A stretch of DNA of 64,000 bases from Lewinellaceae bacterium (GCA_020636105.1 JACJYL010000001.1:682001-746000), one strand, 5' to 3'; positions 44,492 through 52,872 are shown, counted from the first letter of the stretch. Made by a program: numbers and translations. Notes: a model not told the origin generated them from the letters alone.

Positions 44492-44524
44492 GTTGAGGAC
44501 ACTGCCAAATTTCCAGACATACTC

Positions 44525-45190
44525 TCAATTATCATTTTCGTAAATTTCTACTGAAAGAAAATTTTTCTCCCATGCTGGTCCTATCCAAAATCTTCTGTCA
44601 TCAAGATTGTACTTATATATACTTTCTCCCTCTCTATTTTGAATTGAGGCTAACTCATTGAAATATTTACTTCTTATTCTCTGAGATGCTTCTTCATAAG
44701 AATGGAAATTACTTATATTTAAAACCCTCATCCATGCTAAGTGATATTTTGTTTCGGGGTCTTTTTTCTCCCCTAAGAAACAATACGCGTCAAAATGAAA
44801 TTGATCACTTGGATATTCTGGAAGTTCACCTCCTCCTAATAACTCAAATTTTTGGTTTGAATTTTTAGTTATCACAAAAAACGCAATCTTGTTCAAATTA
44901 GGACTATAAAGGATAGTATCAATTAAAATCATTGTTTCATTGTCGTTTTCACTCGAATGATAAGGTTCTGTTCTGCTTTTAATCAAATCCATTATGTCAT
45001 GAATTAAGGAAATACTATCCTTTGTATAGTTTTCTATTGAAATTGAATTTAAGTAGGTGAACTCTTGAGGGGTGGTGGAAGAAAAAAAACCAGAATTAAA
45101 CAAAAACACGCGAACAATTATGATAAAAATAATGGTTCCAAAAATAATTGATAGAAATAATGAAATAATAAATTTGGAGTTCTTTCTCAT
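44525..45190 (-). CDS. Membrane-anchored protein of unknown function, candidate RHS partner
   Basis: 221 residues. One N-terminal membrane anchor (about 8-31, IISLFLSIIFGTIIFIIIVRVFLF region), then a soluble domain facing the periplasm with alpha/beta content; HDIMDLIKSR, AFFVITKNSNQKFELLGGG and RRFWIGPAWEKNF stand out. No known motif is seen. It starts 90 bp after the fragmentary tip at 45280-45531 and is followed by R element 5 (33-bp gap). It is strongly AT-rich compared with core genes. Immunity or effector-associated function is only a positional inference. Confidence 0.6.
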   Translation of the reverse strand: MRKNSKFIISLFLSIIFGTIIFIIIVRVFLFNSGFFSSTTPQEFTYLNSISIENYTKDSISLIHDIMDLIKSRTEPYHSSENDNETMILIDTILYSPNLNKIAFFVITKNSNQKFELLGGGELPEYPSDQFHFDAYCFLGEKKDPETKYHLAWMRVLNISNFHSYEEASQRIRSKYFNELASIQNREGESIYKYNLDDRRFWIGPAWEKNFLSVEIYENDN

Positions 45191-45231
45191 TTAATAATGT
45201 TTGATGGTTCAAAACATACACTATAAATAAA

Positions 45232-45263
45232 CAGGACTTTCAATTTAATGAGAAAGCCCTGTA
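45232..45263. terminator. Hairpin between a tip fragment and its partner gene
   Basis: ACAGG-x-CTTTC pairs with GAAAG-x-CCTGT across a 10-base AT loop. No T-run follows on the minus strand, so it may act as a pause or be decorative. Confidence 0.45.
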
Positions 45264-45279
45264 TTATTAGCCGTTATTC

Positions 45280-45531
45280 TTATTCCTTTTTATCACCCTG
45301 TAGTTCCCAATCCTTACCATTCCAAATATAAGTTCCTTCGCGTAAATCCTGAATATTATTGAAGAATGACATTATTGAATGGCTTCCGCTATTTGGGTCT
45401 TCATTGGATTCTTCCTCCCCTGATTGTGATTGATTTGCTAGCTTTCCGGTTATCGATCTCTTTCCAGAACCTCCTTTGTGGGTAAATTCCATTATTTCCA
45501 CCATGTATATATGATGCTTCATGATCTCCAA
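45280..45531 (-). CDS. Fragmentary RHS-type tip
   Basis: 83 residues in this frame, ending TYIWNGKDWELQGDKKE. Upstream in another frame (to about 45560) the sequence reads RAFDLAVMDQLGDHEASYIHGG, so a frameshift around 45480-45520 may have split one tip. It has no RHS core and joins the 258-bp repeat at 45571. I take it as a decayed tip preceding the 221-residue partner gene; whether any of it is translated is doubtful. Confidence 0.4.
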   Translation of the reverse strand: MEIMKHHIYMVEIMEFTHKGGSGKRSITGKLANQSQSGEEESNEDPNSGSHSIMSFFNNIQDLREGTYIWNGKDWELQGDKKE

Positions 45532-45570
45532 GTTGATCCATTACCGCTAAATCAAAAGCTCGCACCCCCC

Positions 45571-45828
45571 GATGGTCGCAGCCTGCCTGGTGACGCAAGA
45601 GACAGGCTTTCAGCTTCGACCCTATACGCTCATCATATCACCCGATCAAAAATAACCCATTCCTTTTCACAAATCAATATATCCGATAGGGAAAAAGCCC
45701 GGCGCGGCCAGGCTTTTTGTTTTTTCATTTTCTGTGTATTTTCCTAAGGCCCAGGTTTACCTGGCTTTAGACAGGCTGCAAGCCTTACAGGCATATTCCG
45801 GTCAAAGCTTTAAGCATTGACCATCGAC
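45571..45828. repeat. 258-bp direct repeat, right copy
   Basis: Differs from 43437-43694 at two positions only. Recombination between the two copies would delete 2134 bp carrying two partner genes and two tip fragments. Confidence 0.93.
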
Positions 45829-45896
45829 TAGTGCGGCATGCTTCAGCAATCAGGGGACCTTTTTTATTTTTTGGTCGATATGCTTCGCCCATCAGG
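45691..45896. repeat. R element 6 with rearranged double tail
   Basis: The front part is identical to R element 3. After ATCGAC it reads GTGCGGCATGCTTCAGCAATCAGGGG and then a second tail with its own T-rich hairpin, ending TTCGCCCATCAGG, as if two copies had joined at the tail. Confidence 0.8.
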
Positions 45897-45951
45897 AGGT
45901 GCGCAGACATTCCTTCGCATTATTGTTCATGCGGCCACCTCACAGAAAAAT

Positions 45952-46186
45952 AAACGGCCATCTCCGATTTGAAGACAGCCGTTTACTTTTATCATTTCAT
46001 TGTCTGTGTAACCCTGACGCCCGAGCTGAAAGCTCTACAAGCGTAGCCCGCTTAAGCGATGACGCTTAACCGATCGACCTTTTTTATTTTTTTGGTAGGC
46101 ATGCTTCGGCCATCAGGGGGACATGCTTTGGACATCAGCGGTATCCATATGTTTCGGCCATGAGGGAACGGCATGCTTCGACTATT
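45952..46186. repeat. R element 7
   Basis: Front hairpin AAACGGC...GCCGTTT replaces the AAAAAGCC version. Then CATTGTCTGTGTAA, GAGCTGAAAGCTC hairpin, GTAGCCCGCTTAAGCGATGACG, CGATCGACC, T-rich loop, GGTAGGCATGCTTCGGCCATCAGG and three degenerate tail repeats (to GCATGCTTCGACTATT). It ends 8 bp from the stop of the 134-residue gene. Confidence 0.78.
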
Positions 46187-46194
46187 AAAGCTAT

Positions 46195-46599
46195 TTACTT
46201 TTTTGTTGAATAAGGAAATGTACATAACACATATTTCATTCCAATGAAATCTTTTTTAAATCGATCATAAATATATAATAAATTAAAATGTGATTCAATT
46301 TCATAACAAATTGTATAATATTTCGTTTGTTTTAAATTTCGACTCCATCTAATATGTGCACTGTGAACCTCTCCTAAAGAATCAACCTTTAAAGAAAACG
46401 CTATTTTAAAATAATCATCATTCGGATCAATGTAATAATCTTTTTTTATTATTTTATTTAGTTCCTCTTTCAGACTAACATCATTTGGAATATTTATTAT
46501 ATATGATGAAAAATCGGTTTGACAATATAAAGTATAAGAACTTAGGACTAATATAAATGATACAAGATTCAAAATCTTAGAAACTTTTTTACATCTCAT
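46195..46599 (-). CDS. Small exported protein, candidate RHS partner/immunity
   Basis: 134 residues. A hydrophobic signal region (about 8-26, ILNLVSFILVLSSYTLYC) suggests export; the cysteine at 26 could be a lipobox (TLYC is imperfect). The mature part has FKIAFSLKVDSLGEVHSAHIRWSR, a beta-rich stretch reminiscent of TonB-C/energy-transducer ends (F.V...G.V....I..S), and an aromatic-rich tail. It starts 12 bp after the orphan RHS tip, the typical immunity-gene place. The function is inferred from position only. Confidence 0.6.
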   Translation of the reverse strand: MRCKKVSKILNLVSFILVLSSYTLYCQTDFSSYIINIPNDVSLKEELNKIIKKDYYIDPNDDYFKIAFSLKVDSLGEVHSAHIRWSRNLKQTKYYTICYEIESHFNLLYIYDRFKKDFIGMKYVLCTFPYSTKK

Positions 46600-46611
46600 A
46601 ATTATTATTTT

Positions 46612-47427
46612 TTAATAAAAATCTCCATTTTCCAACCTTGGGCCTATTAAGTTATCTTCATTTGCCCTTGCTTCTCGAAAAACTTTTTTTAAAGCTAAAG
46701 CCCCTACCCTTGAATTTTCTTGAACATAAGAGAAAGGAGCTTTAGTGCCAAATTCTTTCTCTCTTTGCTTATAATAATTAATTCTTGCATCAACGGCAAT
46801 ATTAAATTGTTTGTCAAAAGCCTCTGTCATAACAGACTCATCATATATTCCTTCTAAATCAACGAATTCATAATTTATTCCTTGATCCCAAGGGGTACCG
46901 ATAAATCCAAATGGCGAAACATCCATTGCAACATTTGCGGATACTAAATCTGCCTCCGTTTCTCTTACCGATTTGTCATTACTATCATATACACCTAAAT
47001 CACTTTGATAGGCATGGAATAATTCTTGAGATAAAGTATGAAGGTCATTAACTGAATGGATTTCATTTGTATTAGGATTAAAGGAACCAGAACCATCTCC
47101 ACCAGAGCCTGGTTTTATATAATAGGTAACCTTTGAATTAACTAATCTTGTATAATAAGCTTTGAATAATTTATTATTGTTTAATTGTTTAATGTTTTTG
47201 GAGTAAGCCTCTTTTTCTGATTTAGATAGACTTCCAAGATCAATATACATTCCATCGATATCAATAAATTTTATCGGACTATTAGCAACATAAGCATATG
47301 GAGATATGTTCGTGTATTTTTCCGCCAGCGGATCCACCGCATTCCACCTCCCGATAGCAGGATCATACCATCTGGCGCCATAATCATACCAGCCAATCTC
47401 CTCATTATACTCCTTGCCATTATACAA
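46612..47427 (-). CDS. Orphan RHS core fragment with zincin-like tip
   Basis: 271 residues from a TTG start at 47427; the frame also continues upstream past it. Residues 1-60 are the RHS core end (YNGKEYNEE, GARWYDPAIGRW, DPLAEKYTNISPYAYV, FIDIDG). The tip (about 61-271) contains LHTLSQELFHAYQ (129-141) and RETEADLVSAN (155-165), matching the arrangement of RHS metallopeptidase tips (HELxHAxQ, then ExxA), except that Gln134 stands where the first zinc His is expected. It may be an inactivated protease or a fold relative. A 134-residue exported protein follows by 12 bp. The upstream cargo gene stops inside this frame. Confidence 0.75.
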   Translation of the reverse strand: MYNGKEYNEEIGWYDYGARWYDPAIGRWNAVDPLAEKYTNISPYAYVANSPIKFIDIDGMYIDLGSLSKSEKEAYSKNIKQLNNNKLFKAYYTRLVNSKVTYYIKPGSGGDGSGSFNPNTNEIHSVNDLHTLSQELFHAYQSDLGVYDSNDKSVRETEADLVSANVAMDVSPFGFIGTPWDQGINYEFVDLEGIYDESVMTEAFDKQFNIAVDARINYYKQREKEFGTKAPFSYVQENSRVGALALKKVFREARANEDNLIGPRLENGDFY

Positions 47428-47431
47428 GTAA

Positions 47432-49378
47432 CTATTCCTGCGGATCTGCGCTCACATTCGCATCCCCGATTTTGATGCCGATAAAGTTGACATTCAAAAA
47501 ATCGGCATCGAGGAAAAGGGTGCCCGTTTGGGGGAAAGGCGGAGTAAATGGATCATTCAGATCAGGAAAAGTATAACCGGCGGGCACAAAACGCCAGGAG
47601 GGGGCTCCTCCGTCGCCAAAGCCTACCTGGATGGCCAGGATGCGCTTTTGTATGCGTATAATGTCAGCCGTAGTCACCGAGTTGGAAAGGTTTGCATCTC
47701 CGCTGATGATCTTATAGGGGGTGTCAAAATGTTCCACTCCCAGGATGTGTTTCCTGATCTTGATCAGATCGGCGGTGGTGACCCCGTTGACATAATTGGT
47801 ATCCTTAGCTACCGCTACGAGGTATTCTTCCTGGCCGGGGAGTTCCGCAGCCTCAAAATATCCGTTGGCGTCTGTGGTAAACTGGAGGAGTCCGTATGTC
47901 GCATTGTCCAGGAAAACTTTTGCATTGCCGATTCCGGCACCGTTTTCGTTGACAATATGTCCGCTGATGGTATAAACGTCCCCGGCCGGCTGTTCCATGC
48001 CGTGAAGAGTGTCATTTTCCATTAAAACGGGCTCCAGCCATTCTTTCAGGCGCGTTTCAGGGGTTTGGCCATTTTCCCAGGCATAGGTAAAATGACCGAA
48101 ATATCCGATGGTGGCTGTATCAGGACTACAGGAAGCGGTCCCCCCGTTCAACTGTCCCACAATAAGCCCGTACTGATCTAAAAGGCCTGCCCCGGAAGAT
48201 CCTACCTCAAAAGTGCCCCCGGTATAATCTACCCGGTAGTGGTGATAGGGAGGTGTGATCACACCATTGTTCCAGTTGATTGCATTCGGTTCAATACCGG
48301 CACCTATACTGGACCAGGCAACCTTTTTGATATCCCCCACGGGATGATGTATAATGGTCGAATGGGTTGGAGCAAACTGGGAATGACTCCAACCGATAAA
48401 GTACAAATGATAGGAAGGCGGAATGTCCGGGATGAGTTCCAACAGGGTAAAGTCGCTTTGCTGACGACCCGCCACCAGTTGACTGCCAAGAATCGATTTG
48501 AAAGTGGGTGCCGTGGCCGGATTACTACAGGTTGGGCTCTCAAACTCAAAATCAAAGCGGTACATGTCCCATAAAGGGGTATAACCGTCCTGGCAGTGAT
48601 AAGCGGTCAGGATATATGGCGTGGCGTCGCGATTGCTGTTGTTGATCAGGTTGCCGGTACAGTAGCCCATCCCTTCTTCTACCACAAGGATAATCCGGCA
48701 AACGCCTCTTTGCTGGTCACGGGTACTGTTACCTTCCGTGCAGTTCACATTTTTGTGACAATCCCAGGAAGCGCCGAATCCGAACGCCTGGGTATCCAGG
48801 GATTTTTCTGCCCCAAAATTGTCTTTCTGATAAACGTGGTCGGCCCTGAAAATATGAAAACGGCCCTGCCCAATGACGGACAGTGGTTCGTAATATTCGA
48901 GAATGGCTTCCTCGCCCAGAATGAGGCCGGTCCAGAAACGACGGGTGTCCCGGTTATTGCGCCAGGTATAGGCGCCTTTTACCTGGGATTTGTCCGGACT
49001 GTACATAAACAGTTTAGCGCCCTGGGGCAGGAAAAAGTCGTCATAAAAAACAGCAACGGCCAATGCTCCGGAGCTTTTCAGATGCAAACGCCACAAGCGA
49101 TCGCCATTGGGCAAAATCGTCCATTCCCCGGCAGATTCTGTGTCCATATCCAGGGGGATAGGCACTGAAAACCGGGTACCAGGCCCTTCGGCATCTTCCC
49201 GGGCCACTTTTTCCCAATCGGGGGCTTTTAGCATGACCGGAGCCGGGGCAGCTGAAATAAAAGGTTGTAATTTTGGATCGGAACTTACCGGTACTCCACC
49301 GGCGGTTATTTGTGCCTCAAGGGATTGATAACCTAATAACATTAAGGAAAGCAGGAAAAGTAAAGTAGTTTTTTTCAT
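47432..49378 (-). CDS. Secreted trypsin-like (lysyl endopeptidase-type) serine protease with dockerin-like tail
   Basis: I start at 49378 (MKKTTLLFLLS), which begins a clean signal peptide (to LEAQ, about 23); the frame extends 17 codons upstream. 648 residues. S1 peptidase core with His in LTAYHCQDG, Asp in QQSDFTLLEL and Ser in VGSSGAGLLD, and cysteine pairs as in Lysobacter/Achromobacter lysyl endopeptidases. A CnaB-like domain follows (ISGHIVNENGAGIGNAKV) and two dockerin-like loops (NGVTTADLIKI, SGDANLSNSVTTADIIRI). It ends FIGIKIGDANVSADPQE with no T9SS domain, unlike its relatives here, and right at the RHS junction, so the 3' end may have been lost. Confidence 0.85.
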   Translation of the reverse strand: MKKTTLLFLLSLMLLGYQSLEAQITAGGVPVSSDPKLQPFISAAPAPVMLKAPDWEKVAREDAEGPGTRFSVPIPLDMDTESAGEWTILPNGDRLWRLHLKSSGALAVAVFYDDFFLPQGAKLFMYSPDKSQVKGAYTWRNNRDTRRFWTGLILGEEAILEYYEPLSVIGQGRFHIFRADHVYQKDNFGAEKSLDTQAFGFGASWDCHKNVNCTEGNSTRDQQRGVCRIILVVEEGMGYCTGNLINNSNRDATPYILTAYHCQDGYTPLWDMYRFDFEFESPTCSNPATAPTFKSILGSQLVAGRQQSDFTLLELIPDIPPSYHLYFIGWSHSQFAPTHSTIIHHPVGDIKKVAWSSIGAGIEPNAINWNNGVITPPYHHYRVDYTGGTFEVGSSGAGLLDQYGLIVGQLNGGTASCSPDTATIGYFGHFTYAWENGQTPETRLKEWLEPVLMENDTLHGMEQPAGDVYTISGHIVNENGAGIGNAKVFLDNATYGLLQFTTDANGYFEAAELPGQEEYLVAVAKDTNYVNGVTTADLIKIRKHILGVEHFDTPYKIISGDANLSNSVTTADIIRIQKRILAIQVGFGDGGAPSWRFVPAGYTFPDLNDPFTPPFPQTGTLFLDADFLNVNFIGIKIGDANVSADPQE

Positions 49379-49401
49379 GGGATGTGAATTTATGGAAACC
49401 G

Positions 49402-49489
49402 CAAAATGTAAAATTAACCAATAAATCAATACTTCTCCCGGAATTGAAAAGCCAAAATTTACATTTTAGATTTTTTATTTTACATTTTG
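49402..49489. repeat. Inverted repeat, 13 bp
   Basis: CAAAATGTAAAAT (49402-49414) and ATTTTACATTTTG (49477-49489) are exact reverse complements, just upstream of the protease gene start. The AAAATGTAAA core recurs in the next element. Confidence 0.7.
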
Positions 49490-49509
49490 GGGTTTAAGAA
49501 AGAAATCAA

Positions 49510-49682
49510 AAATAAATTGAACTATTTGCCGTGCTCGCCCAGCCTTTGTAAGGCGGGAAAAATAAATTTACACTCTTGCTCCCTTCCTCCCCGGCCCTAA
49601 AGAGGAGTCAGCGCAGAAAATGTAAATTTATTTTTGAACCATCCTTTAAAGTGGTGATTGCTCTGAATAGTTCAATTTATTT
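49510..49682. repeat. Nested perfect inverted repeats (possible MITE or cruciform)
   Basis: Outer arms AAATAAATTGAACTATT (49510-49526) and its exact reverse complement (49666-49682); inner arms AAAAATAAATTTACA (49558-49572) and its exact reverse complement (49621-49635). The 173-bp unit lies between two same-strand peptidase genes and encodes nothing visible. Confidence 0.75.
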
Positions 49683-49701
49683 CGTCACTTTGCAAAGAGT
49701 C

Positions 49702-51351
49702 TTAAATGCCTAAAACATCAGCTCCCTGTTCAAAAATGACATCAACGGGAATATTGGCCTCCTGCAGACGATCCAGGTCTTTTTGCAATTCTTCGCCAAT
49801 ACCGCCCATTTCGGTGACGAGTTGGGCCACTCCGTCATAATCTCCATCTCCCTGGAGCGTGAGTATTTTATTGGCTAAAGATTCCATAGCTTCTTCGAGT
49901 TTATCAAATTTGACAGAATAGGTTCCGTCAGCATTGCGTTCAAATGCACCAAAAGATTTGAAATAATTGAAGCGGATCATATTGGCTCGACCATGAGCAC
50001 TGGAGCTGCCAAACCGGACGGATCTGAAAATGCCGGCCATAAAGGTGACATAATAATCCTTCAGGTCTGCCGTCAACTCTCCCTTATCGTGAAGCTGTTT
50101 GATCATGAAAAGGCCGAGGATGTCAGCTTTTCCTTCTTCCAGGGCTGAAGCATGTTCTTTCAATGCCTGACGTACGGTACCGCCTTGGCCTTTGATCACA
50201 TTTTTGATCCCCAGTCCGTGAGCCACTTCATGGAACATGGTATTGCTAAAAAAGGCATCAAAAGTAATATGCTGGCGTTGGTCTTCAGCGATCAACACAT
50301 CCGCGATCGGCACCATGATCTTATCGAATTTTGCCTGCATGGCATTTTTCAACTGGAGGCGGCGGGTTCCCTTTTCCAACTGGACCTTTTCGTCGTTGGG
50401 CAGGTTGATGGCAATGGTTTTGCTTCCTGCATTACAATCGCCGGCATAATAAACCACATCATAGGCATTGAGGTCTGCATCGGTCCCTGGCTTTTCCTTT
50501 TTATAAGGGGCCTCCACCGGCAGGGCTTCCTGCAATTCAGGAAGAAAAGCCGCATATTTGGCCAGGCGGCCGCTCCATTCCATATCCTTGATCAACACAT
50601 AACATTCGTGGGAAGCTTTATACCCGAACAATTGGTCTTCATAAGTCTCAATAGGACCGATCACCACATCGATCTGGTTGTTTTTCATGTCCATCCAGGC
50701 CATATCGCTGGCCAGGTAGTCGTCATTCATCAAGGCATCGGCTCTCAATTTCAGGTAATTTTTCAGATCAGCATCCTTGGTAAGCTGGGCCGCTTCCCTT
50801 AACAAGGTAGCCGCTTTATCAACTTCAACTCTAAACATCTGATTGTAAGGAACGGTCACGAGTTTGCCGTTTTCATCTTCCCTGATGAAAGTATAAAGCC
50901 CATCCTTTCCGGGAAGGTCAGCGGCTTCGAAAGCTTCTTTGGTCATGGACACCGGGTAAAAATTAGCGCCCGCTGGTTTTTCCCCAATGTTGTCAATAAA
51001 GGAAGCATTTCCGTCCAAACGGTCCCATGGACCATAATTGATCTTCACAAAAGTTTTGGTATCTTCATCCTGGATGCCATCCAGTAAACCCGCTTTGTCG
51101 CCATAAGCCTCGTACCAGAATAAATCATCCATTATTTTACCTGCCTCGATCAGTTTTTTGATCATTTGCTTTTGATCATCAGATAATTTGCTGAGATCGG
51201 AAGTCAGCCGAACGGTCACATATTTATTCAAATTAGCCTGCATGGGAGTCAGCATTGTTTCTGTTTCAACCTCCTGTGTATCTTGTGTGCTATTGTTGCA
51301 GGAAAAGGCCAGAAATGCCAATAACAGCAACATAAAATTCATCTTTTTCAT
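49702..51351 (-). CDS. Peptidase M49-like (dipeptidyl-peptidase III-related) lipoprotein
   Basis: I start at 51351 (MKKMNFMLLLLAF), giving a lipoprotein signal with lipobox AFSC (Cys 18) and 549 residues. The zinc site is HEVAH (374-378) with EEGKAD (405-410) about 30 residues later. Classic DPP III has HExxxH (HELLGH) and EECRAE; the shorter HExxH and EExxAD variant is what I recall for a Bacteroidota branch often called 'Zn-dependent hydrolase' or 'peptidase M49'. It removes dipeptides from peptide N-termini in characterised relatives. It follows the M28 peptidase gene closely on the same strand, so the pair may degrade peptides together in the periplasm. Confidence 0.8.
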   Translation of the reverse strand: MKKMNFMLLLLAFLAFSCNNSTQDTQEVETETMLTPMQANLNKYVTVRLTSDLSKLSDDQKQMIKKLIEAGKIMDDLFWYEAYGDKAGLLDGIQDEDTKTFVKINYGPWDRLDGNASFIDNIGEKPAGANFYPVSMTKEAFEAADLPGKDGLYTFIREDENGKLVTVPYNQMFRVEVDKAATLLREAAQLTKDADLKNYLKLRADALMNDDYLASDMAWMDMKNNQIDVVIGPIETYEDQLFGYKASHECYVLIKDMEWSGRLAKYAAFLPELQEALPVEAPYKKEKPGTDADLNAYDVVYYAGDCNAGSKTIAINLPNDEKVQLEKGTRRLQLKNAMQAKFDKIMVPIADVLIAEDQRQHITFDAFFSNTMFHEVAHGLGIKNVIKGQGGTVRQALKEHASALEEGKADILGLFMIKQLHDKGELTADLKDYYVTFMAGIFRSVRFGSSSAHGRANMIRFNYFKSFGAFERNADGTYSVKFDKLEEAMESLANKILTLQGDGDYDGVAQLVTEMGGIGEELQKDLDRLQEANIPVDVIFEQGADVLGI

Positions 51352-51378
51352 TTCCTTATAAATTGATATCATTAAAAA

Positions 51379-52626
51379 TTAAAATTCAACTTCCGTTTTC
51401 ATTTCCTTGCCGTCCCGCAAAAAGACAACAGTCGTTTTATCCCCTGTATTAAACTTCCCAAGGGCGTCCATATATCCGTAAATATCCTTGATCTCAATAT
51501 CGCCTATTTTTATGACGACATCTTTGGCCAGCATCCCTGCATTAGCGGCAGTGCGGCCTTCCATAACGCCATCTATCCTGAGACCGGTCCCGTCGTAAAC
51601 ATAATCAGGCATAACGCCAAGTGTTACTTTGTACGATCTGCGGCTTTCTGTCGCTTCTTCTTTTGTTTTGGTGAATTCAAGCTTCTCGGAAGCATCCAGT
51701 TCATTAATCACGGCCATGACGTAGTTGGTCACTTCCACAATGCCTTTAAAATTGATCAAATTAGCATCGTCGCTGGGCTTATGGTAATCGCCATGCTGAC
51801 CGGTGAAGAAAAACAGAACGGGAATGTCCTTCAGGTAAAAGGAAGTATGATCGGAAGGGCCGATCCCGGAGTCGGTAGTTTTTACTTTGATTCCGTGCAA
51901 CTGAATATTTTCAAGAACAGGTTTCCAGGCGGGAGAGGTTCCTGCGCCACCAACAGCAAGGACCTTTTCTTCCTTCAGTCGGCCCACCATATCCAGGTTG
52001 AGCATATAATTCACTTTTCCAAAATCTATCGTTGGATCATCGGCGTATGCTTTTGAGCCAATAAGGCCAAGTTCCTCCGCAGAAAAACTGATGAACAGGT
52101 AATTATTGTTTTTGGCTTCCCCTGCCTTGAGCCGGGCAGCCAGGTTGAGCATTGCCGATACCCCGCTGGCATTGTCATCGGCCCCGTTATGGATCGCAGG
52201 TTCTCCTGCATGTAAGGAACCACTTATGCCCATCCCCAAATGATCGTAGTGAGCGCCGATGATAATCGTGTTCACCGCACCATTATCGAGATAGCCAACC
52301 ACATTCCTTCCTTTGCGCGGTTCCGGATTATCTTTGGAATGAGGGTTTGGGTAATAGTTAAAGTCAAACTCGTGGAACCAGGTATCGTCGGTGCCTTTAG
52401 GTTCCAGGCCGATCTGTTCAAAACGGCGGGCAATATAATCCGCAGCCATTCTGGCTCCCTCCTTGCCGGATTCCCTGCCTTCAAGATAATCCGAAGAAAG
52501 ATAAACAAGATCTGTTTTAATATCCTGCTTTAAGGCGGTGCCATTTTGGGCAGAAGAAACGCCAGAAAGTAATAAAATAAAAATGAAGGTAAAAAAATGC
52601 TTCAATTGAATTTTTTCATTAGCCAT
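51379..52626 (-). CDS. M28-family zinc aminopeptidase with C-terminal PDZ domain
   Basis: 415 residues. Signal peptide 1-26 (GVSSAQ). Metal ligands of the co-catalytic site are visible: His126 (GAHYDH), Asp150 (NGADDN), Glu184/185 (SAEELG), Asp212 (NLDMVG) and His282 (GDYHKP). A PDZ domain fills about 325-415 (DGVMEGRTAANAGMLAKDVVIKIG, here GRTAANAGML and DVVIKIGD). The family removes N-terminal residues from peptides; the PDZ part may bind substrates or partners. The M49-like gene starts 27 bp after its stop, forming a two-gene peptide-degradation operon. Confidence 0.9.
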   Translation of the reverse strand: MANEKIQLKHFFTFIFILLLSGVSSAQNGTALKQDIKTDLVYLSSDYLEGRESGKEGARMAADYIARRFEQIGLEPKGTDDTWFHEFDFNYYPNPHSKDNPEPRKGRNVVGYLDNGAVNTIIIGAHYDHLGMGISGSLHAGEPAIHNGADDNASGVSAMLNLAARLKAGEAKNNNYLFISFSAEELGLIGSKAYADDPTIDFGKVNYMLNLDMVGRLKEEKVLAVGGAGTSPAWKPVLENIQLHGIKVKTTDSGIGPSDHTSFYLKDIPVLFFFTGQHGDYHKPSDDANLINFKGIVEVTNYVMAVINELDASEKLEFTKTKEEATESRRSYKVTLGVMPDYVYDGTGLRIDGVMEGRTAANAGMLAKDVVIKIGDIEIKDIYGYMDALGKFNTGDKTTVVFLRDGKEMKTEVEF

Positions 52627-52834
52627 TGATCATAAATTTTATTTTCCGTACCTCTCTATATCCCAGCGCGAAATTCCAGCAGGTGACTTTAAAAGGTTAA
52701 ACGGTTGTTTTTCAATATTTTTAATCCTGCAAACTTACGGAAAGGAAAAGAAAAAAGAGCTAAGAAATGAAAATTGGAATAGGCAAAAAGTGTCAGAATT
52801 AAGTAAATTTATCAGCATGAGAATAGAATAAAAC

Positions 52835-52872
52835 AAAAAACGGCTGCAACTTTAAAAGTTACAGCCGTTTTT
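52835..52872. terminator. Bidirectional terminator hairpin
   Basis: AAAAACGGCTG (from about 52836) pairs with CAGCCGTTTTT (to 52872), with inner AACTTT/AAAGTT pairing. It stands alone between divergent genes, 48 bp past the small frame at 52921-53001, so it probably ends a short transcript. Confidence 0.8.

Noticed and set aside
45478..45747. 89-codon plus-strand frame, with a similar one at 43350-43613
   Set aside because: Both arise because the 258-bp direct repeat is open in the same frame twice; the sequence is repeat DNA including the R element.
45952..46186. R elements as integron attC sites (GCTTAAC/GTTAAGC resembles core sites)
   Set aside because: The GTTRRRY-like core is present only in some copies, the paired R''/L'' boxes are not conserved, and there is no integron integrase in the window. 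Cassettes are joined to RHS fragments rather than free ORFs.
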